DNA of 64,000 bases, taken from the NCBI RefSeq assembly GCF_003971235.1, contig NZ_CP034661.1, positions 3,968,001-4,032,000 of the forward strand, in the 5' to 3' direction. A program made the position numbers and the translations under genes. The notes under the pieces are model-generated. The model saw nothing but the letters and a program-made list of their open reading frames with translations. It searched no databases and was not told where the DNA came from. Of the stretch, positions 7,136-16,343 are shown piece after piece (the stretch's first letter is position 1; each line of letters begins with the position of its first letter). The DNA is from Chryseobacterium aureum (GTDB taxonomy: Bacteria; Bacteroidota; Bacteroidia; Flavobacteriales; Weeksellaceae).

Positions 7136-9523
7136 ATGATCAAAAAAACAACCATGTATAAAATTCTTTTTCTTTTGTGTTTTCCAGTCTTGATTTTTGC
7201 CCAGCAACAAAAACCAGGAGGAACAGTGATGAACACCGAAAATGAAAAGCTTTCATCTGTAAAGTTGGAAATATATAATATTCAAAATGAATTAATTAAA
7301 GAAATAAAAACAGATGATAACGGAAAGTTTGTTCTGGAGAATATTGCAGAGGAAAATATAAAGCTGGTTATTAACAGCCCGGGATATTCCTTATTTGAGA
7401 AAAAACTGGTTCTGAATGAGTCTGAGCCACTCAATATCACTCTTAAAAAAGATTCTCAGGAAATAGAAGGAGTCGTAATGACCCAACGCAAACCTTTGGT
7501 GAAAAGAAAGGTTGACCGCCTGGAATTTAATGTGGAAAACAGTAATATTTCATCACTCAATGCCTGGGAAATTTTGAAAAATACACCCGGTGTCACTATA
7601 AATAATAGCGTTCTGAGTGTAAAAGGAAGCACCGGAATTCTGGTGACTATTAATGATAAAAAAGTAATGCTGACAGGGGATGAGCTCAAAAATCTTCTGG
7701 AAAATATACAGGGAGATGAGGTGAAATCTGTGGAAGTAATCACCAATCCGCCCGCAAAATACGAAGCTTCAGGAAGTGCTGTGCTGAATATCATTTTGAA
7801 AAAGAATAAAATTGAAGGCTACCGCGGCATTCTCTCGTCCAGATATGTGCAGACACAATATGCGAAAGGTGTTTTCGGCCTTTCCCAATATTATAAGAAA
7901 AATAAACTTTCCGTTATGGGAAGTTATTATAAAGGGCTCGGAACGTACTACCGGGAAGGAACAGACTATGTAAACTACCCGGAAAGCCAAACCCGATGGA
8001 TCAGTACAATGAACAGGAAGGATAAAAACAATAACCAGAATACCCTGAATTTTAATGCGGAATATGAACTGGACAGCTTGACCAATCTAAGCCTCAACTA
8101 CTCAGGGTTTTTCTCTCCAAAATCCTTCGGAATCTATAATGTTCCTACGCTGATTTATAATGCACAAGATGCAGTAGAATCTAATTATACCACAATCAAT
8201 GATCACCGGTCACGTTCCATCAACAATTCTGTGAGTTTTCAGGTAGACCGGAAACTGAATAAGAAAAGCAGCCTTTCCTGGGTTAATTATTTTACCGGAA
8301 ATAATGCGGATAAATACCAGAATGTGATCACCTATCTGAACTTTGCAGGCCAGCCTCCAAAAGAAGATAATTTTCTTACACAGAATAAAGCGGATGTTAA
8401 GCTGTATTCCACCCAATTTGATTATCAGTGGAAAGGAGAGAAGCTGGAACTGGAATCCGGAGCGAAGTATAGTTTTGTGAAGACCAGCAGTAAATTGGAT
8501 TTCTCAGATAACGAAAACGGAATATTACAATACCGTCCTGAAAAGAGCAGTATTTTTGATTATAAAGAACACAATTTTGCCCTGTACTCTTCATTAGCCT
8601 ACAATATCGGGAAATGGAATTTCAAAGGAGGTCTCCGGGCAGAAATGACAGATCTTGAAGGAACTGTCTCCGAACCTTATGATTTGAATAAAAGCAATTA
8701 CTGGAAGCTTTTCCCTACGTTCTATGCACAGTATACCACGGAAAATAAGCAGGAGTTCGGTTTTTCCTACGGGAAAAGGATCAGCAGACCCTCTTATTCA
8801 TGGTTGAATCCGGCAAAATCTTATTATAATTTGTTTTCATACTATCAGGGAGATCCAAAATTAAAAGCAACCATTACCCACAATCTCAATCTTACCTACT
8901 CCTGGAAAGACTGGAATCTGGATCTGTATTACAGGAAAGAAATATATCCGTCCATGGAAATCTCCTATCAGGAACCGAGTACAAACAGTCTGATCTATTA
9001 TTTTACCAATATCGAGAAAGGAGAAGCATTCGGAGTAAGCTTATACAAAAACTTTCAGGTTAAACCCTGGTGGAATATCATCCTTTCTGAAAATCTGGAG
9101 CACAATGAAAATTATTTCAAAGGAACAGATGGAGCCCTGTATAAAAATCAGGTCTGGAATTGGGTTTCAAACATTTCAACTAGTTTCACTCTGGATAAAA
9201 GCAGCGATTGGAAAATGGAAATAGGCCACCGTTACTATTCTCCGGGAATACAGGGAACATTCAGAATTTCTTCCCAATGGTCAGCGTATTTTGTAATGAA
9301 CAGAAAGTTCTTTAATAAGAAACTGGATGCCAGCCTCATTTTCACCGATATTTTCAGATCTACAGGTCAGAAAGTAAGTACAAAGTATGCCAATCAGGAT
9401 AATTATTTTCTTGATTACACAGATACCCAAGGTGTTTCATTTTCATTGAAATTCAATTTCGGAAATCAGACTGTGAAAAATGCAAAAACTATTCAAAAAA
9501 TATCGGAACAGGATAGGCTGTAG
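7136..9523 (+). CDS. TonB-dependent receptor-like outer-membrane beta-barrel protein
   Basis: This 795-residue protein has a signal peptide (residues 1-22, ending FAQ), a carboxypeptidase-regulatory-like domain (about 25-110), a plug-like domain (about 125-225, with ILKNTPGVTI and VEVITNPPAKYEASG) and a large C-terminal barrel, the outer-membrane beta-barrel family 3 layout. The C-terminus is FSLKFNFGNQTV plus a short tail. An alternative ATG at 7154 would still give a signal peptide. Substrate unknown. It diverges from the two-component genes and has the ATTAACC repeats before it, so it is probably regulated by that system. Members of this family often work in peptide or metal uptake or as stress-induced porins; nothing here decides. 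Confidence 0.85.
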   Translation: MIKKTTMYKILFLLCFPVLIFAQQQKPGGTVMNTENEKLSSVKLEIYNIQNELIKEIKTDDNGKFVLENIAEENIKLVINSPGYSLFEKKLVLNESEPLNITLKKDSQEIEGVVMTQRKPLVKRKVDRLEFNVENSNISSLNAWEILKNTPGVTINNSVLSVKGSTGILVTINDKKVMLTGDELKNLLENIQGDEVKSVEVITNPPAKYEASGSAVLNIILKKNKIEGYRGILSSRYVQTQYAKGVFGLSQYYKKNKLSVMGSYYKGLGTYYREGTDYVNYPESQTRWISTMNRKDKNNNQNTLNFNAEYELDSLTNLSLNYSGFFSPKSFGIYNVPTLIYNAQDAVESNYTTINDHRSRSINNSVSFQVDRKLNKKSSLSWVNYFTGNNADKYQNVITYLNFAGQPPKEDNFLTQNKADVKLYSTQFDYQWKGEKLELESGAKYSFVKTSSKLDFSDNENGILQYRPEKSSIFDYKEHNFALYSSLAYNIGKWNFKGGLRAEMTDLEGTVSEPYDLNKSNYWKLFPTFYAQYTTENKQEFGFSYGKRISRPSYSWLNPAKSYYNLFSYYQGDPKLKATITHNLNLTYSWKDWNLDLYYRKEIYPSMEISYQEPSTNSLIYYFTNIEKGEAFGVSLYKNFQVKPWWNIILSENLEHNENYFKGTDGALYKNQVWNWVSNISTSFTLDKSSDWKMEIGHRYYSPGIQGTFRISSQWSAYFVMNRKFFNKKLDASLIFTDIFRSTGQKVSTKYANQDNYFLDYTDTQGVSFSLKFNFGNQTVKNAKTIQKISEQDRL

Positions 9524-9597
9524 AATGATGAGGTGTAAAACCGGTTACCATAAAATATTATCGTAAAATAAATGATCTTTTGATGTCACATTTTCGC

Positions 9598-9605
9598 TAA
9601 TTTTG
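9598..9605 (+). promoter_or_regulatory. Predicted -7 promoter element for the M1 peptidase gene
   Basis: TAATTTTG matches TAnnTTTG, with a TTTTG at 9578-9582 as a possible but close -33 box (15 bases). It lies 25 bases before the ATG at 9630 and supports that start over the in-frame ATG at 9603. Confidence 0.5.
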
Positions 9606-9629
9606 ATACTTATCTCTAAAAAGATCGCT

Positions 9630-11495
9630 ATGAAGAAAATTTTTTCCGGAATGTTGATGGCCATCTCCTTGCTGCAAGTATCGGCGCAGGAACTGTACAT
9701 GCCGAGGAATATCAAAAAGGCTTATGAAAAAGGAACACGCGACAGCTCCGGTTCACCGGGTAAAAACTACTGGCAGAATAAAGGAGTATATAATGTGGAT
9801 GTGAAAGTGGATGCCGGTACCAAAATAGTTTCCGGAAAAGAAACCATTGTCTATACCAACAACAGCCCGGATACCCTGAATGAACTGGCGATTAGATTTG
9901 TGAATAATCTTCATAAACCGCAATCGGCCAGATCAGGATTTGTATCTAAAGATTTTCTGTCATCAGGGCTGAAGATTAAATCGTTCATCGTAAACGGCGA
10001 AAAATATGAGATCAATAGTGACGACTGGAGTACTGTAGAAAAAGTAAAATTTAAATCAGCTTTAAAATCTAAGTCAAAAGCTGAGGTTAAAATAGAATGG
10101 GAGTACCCGTTATCTGTACAAAGTGGAAGAGAAGGTCAGATTGATCCTGAAACTTTCTATGTAGCGTATTCTTTTCCAAGAATCTCCGTGTATGATGATT
10201 ACAACGGATGGGATATGCTTCAGCATTCAGACAGACAGGAGTTTTATAATGATTTCAATGATTACAGCTTTGCGATCACTGCACCCAAAAATTACGTAGT
10301 CTGGGCGACCGGAGATTTTCTGAACCCGGAAGCTGTGCTTCAGCCGGAATATTTGAAAAGATATAAAGCTTCATTAAAAAGCGATAAGGTCATGCACATT
10401 GCTACAGAGCAGGAAATGAGATCCGGAAAGGTAACGCTGCAGAATAAGTGGAATGTCTGGAAATTTAAAGCCAGCCACATTACGGATTTCTGTTTTGCCA
10501 TGAGCAATCATTATGTATGGGATGCCGCAAGCGTTCAGCTAAAAACAAAAAGAGCAAGTGTTCAGTCAGGATATAAAAACGGCGCTAAAGATTTTGAACA
10601 TTATGTAGACTGGATGCGGTATAACCTGGATTGGTTCTCCAAAAACTGGCCGGGAGTAGAATATCCTTATAATGTAATGACAGCTGTCCAGGGATATGCA
10701 GATATGGAATATCCCATGATGATCAACGACACCAGTATTCCTGATGATCTTCAGGATGCAAGACTCACCGCAGATCATGAAATTGCCCATACCTATTTTC
10801 CTTTCTATATGGGAATTAATGAAACAAGATATGCATTCATGGATGAAGGATGGGCCACTACACTGGAATATCTTATAGGAATTGATGAAAACGGAGAAAC
10901 TGCTGCGAAAGAATTTTATAAAAATTTCCGTGTTAAGAAATGGATCACGGACCCTTCCTCAGAACAGGATCAGCCGGTGATTACAATGAGTACACAGGTA
11001 AGCGGTGCCGGATACGGAAACAATTCATATGTGAAAGCATCTTTGTCTTATCTGGCTCTGAAAGATTATTTGGGAGATGAATTATTCAAGAAAGCATTAC
11101 ATCATTATATGGACAACTGGAATGGAAAACATCCGGTTCCGTGGGATTATTTCAATTCTATGAATACAGGTTCAGGAAAAAATCTGAACTGGTTCTTCCA
11201 GAATTGGTTTTATACCAATAACTATATTGATGTAAAAGTGACAGGAGCTTCCCAGATGAATGATATGCTTACGATAAACGTTGCCAATGTGGGAGGATTT
11301 GCCATTCCGTTTGATGCGGTTTTAGCCTATGAAGACGGAAGTACAGAGAAGCTGCATTTCTCGCCTTCAGTTTGGGAAAAAGATCAGAAATTGACAGATC
11401 TTGTCATTCCTATTAAGAAGAAAGTAAAATCTGTACAGCTGGATGGAGATATCTTTATGGATTATACTCCGGAAGATAACCGCAAAAATTTATAA
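9630..11495 (+). CDS. Secreted M1 family zinc aminopeptidase
   Basis: This 621-residue protein starts at the ATG at 9630 and has a signal peptide (MKKIFSGMLMAISLLQVSAQ). The M1 zinc site is complete: HEIAH, 18 residues, then the third ligand Glu in MDEGWATTLEY. The substrate N-terminus recognition region appears as GYADMEYPMM, a variant of GxMEN. An N-terminal beta domain precedes the thermolysin-like catalytic domain. It should cleave N-terminal residues from peptides in the periplasm or outside. The gene stands alone, ending at a strong bidirectional terminator it shares with the convergent PAP2 gene. Confidence 0.88.
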   Translation: MKKIFSGMLMAISLLQVSAQELYMPRNIKKAYEKGTRDSSGSPGKNYWQNKGVYNVDVKVDAGTKIVSGKETIVYTNNSPDTLNELAIRFVNNLHKPQSARSGFVSKDFLSSGLKIKSFIVNGEKYEINSDDWSTVEKVKFKSALKSKSKAEVKIEWEYPLSVQSGREGQIDPETFYVAYSFPRISVYDDYNGWDMLQHSDRQEFYNDFNDYSFAITAPKNYVVWATGDFLNPEAVLQPEYLKRYKASLKSDKVMHIATEQEMRSGKVTLQNKWNVWKFKASHITDFCFAMSNHYVWDAASVQLKTKRASVQSGYKNGAKDFEHYVDWMRYNLDWFSKNWPGVEYPYNVMTAVQGYADMEYPMMINDTSIPDDLQDARLTADHEIAHTYFPFYMGINETRYAFMDEGWATTLEYLIGIDENGETAAKEFYKNFRVKKWITDPSSEQDQPVITMSTQVSGAGYGNNSYVKASLSYLALKDYLGDELFKKALHHYMDNWNGKHPVPWDYFNSMNTGSGKNLNWFFQNWFYTNNYIDVKVTGASQMNDMLTINVANVGGFAIPFDAVLAYEDGSTEKLHFSPSVWEKDQKLTDLVIPIKKKVKSVQLDGDIFMDYTPEDNRKNL

Positions 11496-11499
11496 AACT

Positions 11500-11526
11500 A
11501 AAAGCCTTCAGATTTTGAAGGCTTTT
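11500..11526. terminator. Bidirectional terminator between convergent genes
   Basis: An 11-bp stem (AAAAGCCTTCA at 11500-11510 with 11516-11526) closes a 5-base loop. A and T tracts on both sides let it serve the M1 peptidase gene (+) and the PAP2 gene (-). Confidence 0.8.
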
Positions 11527-11531
11527 ATATT

Positions 11532-12944
11532 TTAAAAATAGGCAGTAAGTCTTAAACCTAACGTGATATAGTTGATCTTTTCCTTAGCAAGCATGTTGTT
11601 AAGTTCCTGATCCAGCTCATCACCATTTTTTATCTCATCGCTGAAATAGTAACGGATGGTAGAATTAATCATATTGTAATCTGTATAAAAGGTAAGACCA
11701 AGCCCCGGATTGAACTTATAGGTCATAGAAGCTCCCGTATTCCAGCGGAAAGCGGGTTTCGGCTTGTATCTGGCTATTTGAAGCTCGTGGTTTGGTGTAT
11801 CAATTTCATTACCTTTTACGAATACTTTTCCACTGGCAGTAGCGGCATAACCTCCGGTTACCTTTAGCATAAGCTGCCATTTATCAGAAAATTCATGGGA
11901 AAAATAAGGTCCTATTCCTGCCGAGAGGAATCCGAGGGATTGTGTTTTGAGTTCATGATCCCCGAAATCCTGTCCGTCATCAAACGTTATTCTCTGAGAT
12001 TTAATGGGAAAGCTGCTAAAGGATACATCTGCACCTACACCCCATTTTTTTGAAAAGAAATAAGCCCCTTCCAGGCCACCTTCAAAACCTATCTGCTTTT
12101 TATCATCCAGCTCAGATTCCTTCAGGAAGTTGGTAGTGCCTAATGCGGTACCCATTTTCAGCGCAAGAAAAGATGGGTAATCATTTCCCTGTATTCTGGA
12201 TAGGAGACTCAAGTTATCTCCTTTGTTCTTATAAATTTTATCAATAAAAAAGTACCCGAGCTCTGTGGAAATAATCCCAATCCCTGCTCCGGCAAGTATG
12301 TCCGGAACCCAGTGCCTGTTATTTAAATTCCGCCCCAGTCCTGTAAGGGTGGCAGAGCCATATCCTGCAATACTGTAGGCTGGATTTACCATTCCGTATT
12401 CCTTGTGCAAAAAGCTGGCATTGGTGAAAGCCATAGCTGCATGTCCAGACGGGAAAGAATTGTTTTTGGACCCATCCGGGCGTTCTACCTTTGCCGTATA
12501 TTTTATAGAATTGACTAAAATTGCCATGATGACTAAACTTGTTCCGTAAGATAAAGTAGCTCTGCCGAGATTGTTTCTGCCTTTTACGCCAGCCAGCTTT
12601 AATCCGTAAACCGCGGCGGCGGGAGCATACTGGAGATAATCATCATACTTTACTTTGAAGTTCGGAAGGTACCGGTTTCTTACCTCACGGATATTTTCTT
12701 TTTCTCCCCATGTTGCAGCAGCAGCGGTAAAAAGAATAGCCGGAGCTATTGATTTTTTTACCCATTGTTTTTTGAAGAAAGGGGTTTTATAGTTAAATAC
12801 ACAGCCAGAAGAATTGATCAGTGCAATATCTTCTCTGAGGTTTCTGGCCGGGATCGTATCCTGTGTTTTAACCTGGATTGTATCCTGTGCTTTAATACAG
12901 TATAAGTGCAATAGTATTCCTGATGCTAGTGCTATCTTTTTCAT
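11532..12944 (-). CDS. PAP2-family phosphatase with C-terminal outer-membrane barrel
   Basis: This 470-residue protein has a signal peptide (residues 1-19) and the three PAP2 motifs: K148-x6-R155-P156, PSGH (165-168) and R205-x5-H211-x3-D215, a full lipid-phosphate phosphatase site. From about residue 250 onward it changes to alternating beta strands with a final aromatic residue (RLTAYF), the look of an outer-membrane barrel. Standalone PAP2 enzymes are 200-250 residues, so this is a phosphatase-barrel fusion. The active site would then face the periplasm or the outer membrane. Lipid A or an undecaprenyl-type pyrophosphate are possible substrates; this is inference. Confidence 0.82.
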   Translation of the reverse strand: MKKIALASGILLHLYCIKAQDTIQVKTQDTIPARNLREDIALINSSGCVFNYKTPFFKKQWVKKSIAPAILFTAAAATWGEKENIREVRNRYLPNFKVKYDDYLQYAPAAAVYGLKLAGVKGRNNLGRATLSYGTSLVIMAILVNSIKYTAKVERPDGSKNNSFPSGHAAMAFTNASFLHKEYGMVNPAYSIAGYGSATLTGLGRNLNNRHWVPDILAGAGIGIISTELGYFFIDKIYKNKGDNLSLLSRIQGNDYPSFLALKMGTALGTTNFLKESELDDKKQIGFEGGLEGAYFFSKKWGVGADVSFSSFPIKSQRITFDDGQDFGDHELKTQSLGFLSAGIGPYFSHEFSDKWQLMLKVTGGYAATASGKVFVKGNEIDTPNHELQIARYKPKPAFRWNTGASMTYKFNPGLGLTFYTDYNMINSTIRYYFSDEIKNGDELDQELNNMLAKEKINYITLGLRLTAYF

Positions 12945-12990
12945 CGTCGTAGTGGTGCGAAATTAAATCGCGTAAAAATATTAAAAAAAT

Positions 12991-13011
12991 CTATCCCAAA
13001 AATTGAGATAG
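12991..13011 (-). terminator. Terminator of the first M43 protease gene
   Basis: An 8-bp stem with one mismatch (CTATCCCA with TGAGATAG) is followed on the minus strand by a run of T. It resembles the terminator after the paralogous gene (14400-14427) and seems to have been duplicated along with the gene. Confidence 0.65.
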
Positions 13012-13053
13012 ACTATTTTAATATTTTTATAATATTCTGGCTGAGATGGTTAA

Positions 13054-14067
13054 TTATCTTAATCCAGCTCTTGGTCCGGATGCCGCCACTACAGCCTGCA
13101 TTCTTGTTTTTTGATTGGCAGAGAACATCACCATAGATTTGTCGTCTACATAATCCATGTAGTTCATGAACATCTGAGAACGGCTTACACCACCACAAAC
13201 TCTGTTAAGAGGATAGGTAGGATTTCCATAGTTAGGGCCGGGAGAAACAGGCGTGTCATTAGAGTAATCAGTCTGGCATCCTGCATCAGAAGATCCCCAA
13301 AGGTGAGGCAGGTTCAGGTAGTGTCCTACTTCATGAGTCACTGTTCTTCCTAAATTGAATGGAGCAGAAGCACCTGTTTTTCCGATATACTGATACCCGA
13401 TGACAAGACCGTCATACCATTGCCCGGCATTTTCAGGATAATAAGCATAGCCTAGTGTTCCTGCCTGTCCGTTTTGATCAAGGATGGAATTTACGACCCA
13501 GATATTCATGTTTTTATTAACATCAGTAGCATCAATACCTCCTGTGCTTGCTTTTTTCATCTCTTCCAGGTTAGACTTCCAGCCCGTTTTAGAGTTTTGC
13601 TTACGGTTGGTAGCTACCAGTTTGAAACGGATTTTTACATCCCCTGCCGCTACGGGCTGAAATGCAGAAGGAATTTTATTGATGTCAGAATTCGTTGCAC
13701 CATAATCGGCATTCAATACGGCAATTTGTTCTGCAATTCTTGCATCAGAAACATTTTGGGCAGATGTGTTGTAGATGACATTAAAAACTACCGGAATTTC
13801 AACAGTCCCGTCTGCCAGAACTTTTCCTACTTTAAGGTCATTCACAAAATTTTGAGTACGGGCTTCAATTTCTTCAGCTTTAAGGCGGAGTGAAGGGTTT
13901 TTCTGTAACATTTCAGCTCTCAGTTCTTCGGAAGGGCAGCTTCTTTTAAGAGCACTTGGGATGGTAGGCTCCTGAGCCTGAGGGGTCTCATTTTGATTGC
14001 TTAGGCTGTCGGTATTACATGCCGACATAAGGCCCAGAACTAGGGCTCCGAATAGGAATTTTTTCAT
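13054..14067 (-). CDS. M43 family (cytophagalysin-type) zinc metalloprotease lipoprotein, copy 1
   Basis: This 337-residue protein has a lipoprotein signal peptide with lipobox LMSAC (Cys17). The zinc-binding motif HEVGHYLNLPH is the metzincin HExxHxxGxxH with Asn in place of Gly, and the Met-turn is NYMDY. These features match pappalysin/cytophagalysin M43 proteases. It should be anchored to the outer or inner membrane and cut proteins or peptides. It is highly similar to the next gene upstream on this strand (14451-15452), sharing whole stretches such as KVGKVLADGTVEIPVV. Promoter and terminator are similar too, so this is a recent-looking tandem duplication. Confidence 0.88.
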   Translation of the reverse strand: MKKFLFGALVLGLMSACNTDSLSNQNETPQAQEPTIPSALKRSCPSEELRAEMLQKNPSLRLKAEEIEARTQNFVNDLKVGKVLADGTVEIPVVFNVIYNTSAQNVSDARIAEQIAVLNADYGATNSDINKIPSAFQPVAAGDVKIRFKLVATNRKQNSKTGWKSNLEEMKKASTGGIDATDVNKNMNIWVVNSILDQNGQAGTLGYAYYPENAGQWYDGLVIGYQYIGKTGASAPFNLGRTVTHEVGHYLNLPHLWGSSDAGCQTDYSNDTPVSPGPNYGNPTYPLNRVCGGVSRSQMFMNYMDYVDDKSMVMFSANQKTRMQAVVAASGPRAGLR

Positions 14068-14096
14068 ATCGTTATAATATAATTTGGTTGAGGATG

Positions 14097-14127
14097 TGAA
14101 ATTATATTATTTAGAATTGATATGCAA
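14097..14127 (-). promoter_or_regulatory. Promoter of M43 protease copy 1
   Basis: On the minus strand TTG (14125-14127), 20 bases, then TAATTTCA (14097-14104) fits the Bacteroidota consensus TTTG-N19-TAnnTTTG with two mismatches in the -7 box. The same boxes with identical spacing precede copy 2, which strengthens the call. Confidence 0.6.
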
Positions 14128-14399
14128 GTTATTTAGTAAAATATTTAATAAATAAGTACTTAATGATTAATTTATTTAACTATTATTCAATTAATTTGAG
14201 TTTTAGTTGAATTTTAGTTAATTTTAAATAAATAATTTATATTTCACGCTGAAGTGTATTTTAAAAGATAAATATTTTTATCATTTTTAATTATTTATAG
14301 TATATTTTTTACAATTGATAAGTTTATAAAGATGTTTTTAAAGGAATCATAAAAACGATACGTTTCATGTTCTGTTCCGGGTAATGTATCCTCATAAAA
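14128..14399. other. AT-rich spacer between the two M43 genes
   Basis: The 383 bases between the paralogous genes hold the promoter of copy 1, the terminator of copy 2 and this very AT-rich stretch. I see no gene or clear repeat in it; AT-rich upstream DNA may assist the promoter. Confidence 0.5.
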
Positions 14400-14427
14400 A
14401 AATCTATCTCAAATTTGAGATAGATTT
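14400..14427 (-). terminator. Terminator of M43 protease copy 2
   Basis: A perfect 28-bp palindrome centred at 14413/14414 (arms contain ATCTATCTC and GAGATAGAT) is followed on the minus strand by seven T. It ends the gene at 14451-15452. Confidence 0.78.
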
Positions 14428-14450
14428 AAATATTTTGATCGGATATGGAG

Positions 14451-15452
14451 TTAGAACACTCTCAGTCCGGATCTTGCTCCGGAAGAGGCTACTACAGACT
14501 GCATTCTTGTTTTTTGCCCTGAAGAGAACATAAACATAGCGGCATCATCCACATAATCCATATAGTTCATAAACATCACAGATCTTTGTACACCACTGCA
14601 GGTATTGTAAAGAGGATAAGAGGGTTTTCCATAATTAGCTGTCGTTTGCGTAGGGGTGTCACTTACCTGGTCGTTTCCACAATTGGCATCTCCCCAGATA
14701 TGTCTAAGATTTAAATAATGGCCCACTTCGTGTGTTGCTGTTCTTCCCAGATTGAATGGTGAAGAAGCGCCTGTTTTTCCAAAGTAAGGAGCTCCTATGA
14801 CAACACCATCGTTCCATAATCCTGCGGATTCCGGAAAAGTAGCATAACCAAGAATTGTACGGCCCTGACTAGTCATTTTACCTACAACCCAAATGTTTAG
14901 ATAATTGGTAGGGTTAGTGGCATCAATACCCCCCTTGGACGCTTTTTTCATATCATCATTCGTGGCCCAGCTTGTTTTAGTGGTAGATTTTCTAAAGGTA
15001 TTTACAAGTCTGAATTTTACTTTCGTGTCACCAGAGCTTACTGATTGGAATTCAGTTGGTATTTTACTGACATCACTATTCGTACCAGAATAGTCAGCAT
15101 TCAATACAGCAATCTGCTCAGCAATTCTTGCATCGGAAACATTTTCAGCTGCGGTTTTGTAGACTACATTTACTACCACAGGAATTTCTACCGTGCCATC
15201 AGCAAGAACTTTTCCCACTTTTAAATCATTGGCGAATTTTTCGGTATTGATTTCCAAAGCGGCAAACCTTTGTTGTAGTTCAGGGTTTTTCTTCAGTGCT
15301 TCCTGACGGATTTCCTCAGAGGCACATCCTCTTTGCGTCAGACTTGCAGCAGTAGACTCATCTGCTGTGTTTTCACCTGGGTTAGTAACGTTGTCATTGT
15401 TACATGCAGCCATTACAGTAAGCATAAAAGCTCCAAATAATAGTTTTTTCAT
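14451..15452 (-). CDS. M43 family zinc metalloprotease lipoprotein, copy 2
   Basis: This 333-residue paralogue of the gene at 13054-14067 has a lipobox VMAAC (Cys17), a zinc site HEVGHYLNLRHIWGD and a Met-turn NYMDY. It differs from copy 1 mainly in the N-terminal 60 residues and in loops around the active site, which could change substrate choice. Like copy 1 it should be a surface- or periplasm-facing protease. Promoter boxes at 15478-15508 are nearly the same as those of copy 1. The gene is complete and both catalytic sites are intact, so neither copy looks dead. Confidence 0.88.
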   Translation of the reverse strand: MKKLLFGAFMLTVMAACNNDNVTNPGENTADESTAASLTQRGCASEEIRQEALKKNPELQQRFAALEINTEKFANDLKVGKVLADGTVEIPVVVNVVYKTAAENVSDARIAEQIAVLNADYSGTNSDVSKIPTEFQSVSSGDTKVKFRLVNTFRKSTTKTSWATNDDMKKASKGGIDATNPTNYLNIWVVGKMTSQGRTILGYATFPESAGLWNDGVVIGAPYFGKTGASSPFNLGRTATHEVGHYLNLRHIWGDANCGNDQVSDTPTQTTANYGKPSYPLYNTCSGVQRSVMFMNYMDYVDDAAMFMFSSGQKTRMQSVVASSGARSGLRVF

Positions 15453-15477
15453 ATCAAAATCATTTTGGTTGAGAATG

Positions 15478-15508
15478 TGAAATTATATTTTTTGAAAATG
15501 ATATGCAA
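15478..15508 (-). promoter_or_regulatory. Promoter of M43 protease copy 2
   Basis: TTG (15506-15508), 20 bases, TAATTTCA (15478-15485) on the minus strand, identical in boxes and spacing to the promoter of copy 1. The sequence around it (GAATGTGAAATTATAT and TGATATGCAAGT on the + strand) is also conserved between the copies. Confidence 0.6.
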
Positions 15509-15701
15509 GTGTTTTTTGAAATTTGTTTATGGTATTGTCATTTATTATTGTTTTTATTTGATTTAAATTTAAGTTTTTGTGATTTTTGTTGAATTTTATT
15601 TAATTTAAAAAATTATATTAATGGCTTCTTCTTTTTCCGTTGCTTTATGTGAATAATTTTCGTTTAAAATATTTTTTTAAAGAATTTTATTACAAAATAG
15701 T

Positions 15702-16343
15702 TTAATTAGCAAAACCATTTTTAATCGCAAAGACAGCCAGTCCCACCCGGGTCTTTAAATCCAGTTTTTCACAAAGCTGATCACGATAGCTCTCTACAGT
15801 TCTTGGGCTGCAGCACATTCTGTCGGCAATTTCTTTATAGCTTAGCTCAGTGACGGTGTATTTCAGGAATTCTTTTTCACGGTCGGAAATTCTTACTGTG
15901 ATTTCAGATTCTGCTTCCTTGTTGAGATTAGAGAAAATAATTTTTGAAGCCCAGTCGGGATAAAAGAAGCCGTCACTGTTCAGTCGGGTAAGTGCTGTTT
16001 CCAGATCTCTCGGGTGGGTGTTTTTCAAAAGATATCCTTTTGCGCCGCTCCTGATCATTTTAATGACGCTGTTGTCATCGCCCTGCATGCTGAGCGCCAT
16101 AATCTTAATGTCCGGATGATTCTTTGAGAGCCATGCTGCCGTTTCGAAACCGTCCATAATGGGCATGCTGATATCTAGAAGAATAATATCCGGAATGGTA
16201 TTGCCCTCTTCAAATTTTTGGATGAGATCCTTTCCGTTTTCGCATACGTAGATCACTTCAAATTCGTTAAAATTACCAATAATGCCTTCCAATGCCTTGG
16301 CTATTAATATATGATCATCAACAATTACAATAGATTTTTTCAT
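15702..16343 (-). CDS. NarL/LuxR-family response regulator
   Basis: This 213-residue regulator has a receiver domain with acidic residues VDDH (8-11), phospho-acceptor Asp57 (ILLDISMP) and Lys in YLLKNTHP. The C-terminal GerE/LuxR helix-turn-helix (about 145-205) contains YKEIADRMCCSPRTVESYRD. The usual LTxRE opening is degenerate (ISDREKEFLKY). It overlaps the kinase gene upstream by four bases. Target genes are unknown. It is the last gene of a four-gene minus-strand operon that starts near 18332. Confidence 0.92.
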   Translation of the reverse strand: MKKSIVIVDDHILIAKALEGIIGNFNEFEVIYVCENGKDLIQKFEEGNTIPDIILLDISMPIMDGFETAAWLSKNHPDIKIMALSMQGDDNSVIKMIRSGAKGYLLKNTHPRDLETALTRLNSDGFFYPDWASKIIFSNLNKEAESEITVRISDREKEFLKYTVTELSYKEIADRMCCSPRTVESYRDQLCEKLDLKTRVGLAVFAIKNGFAN

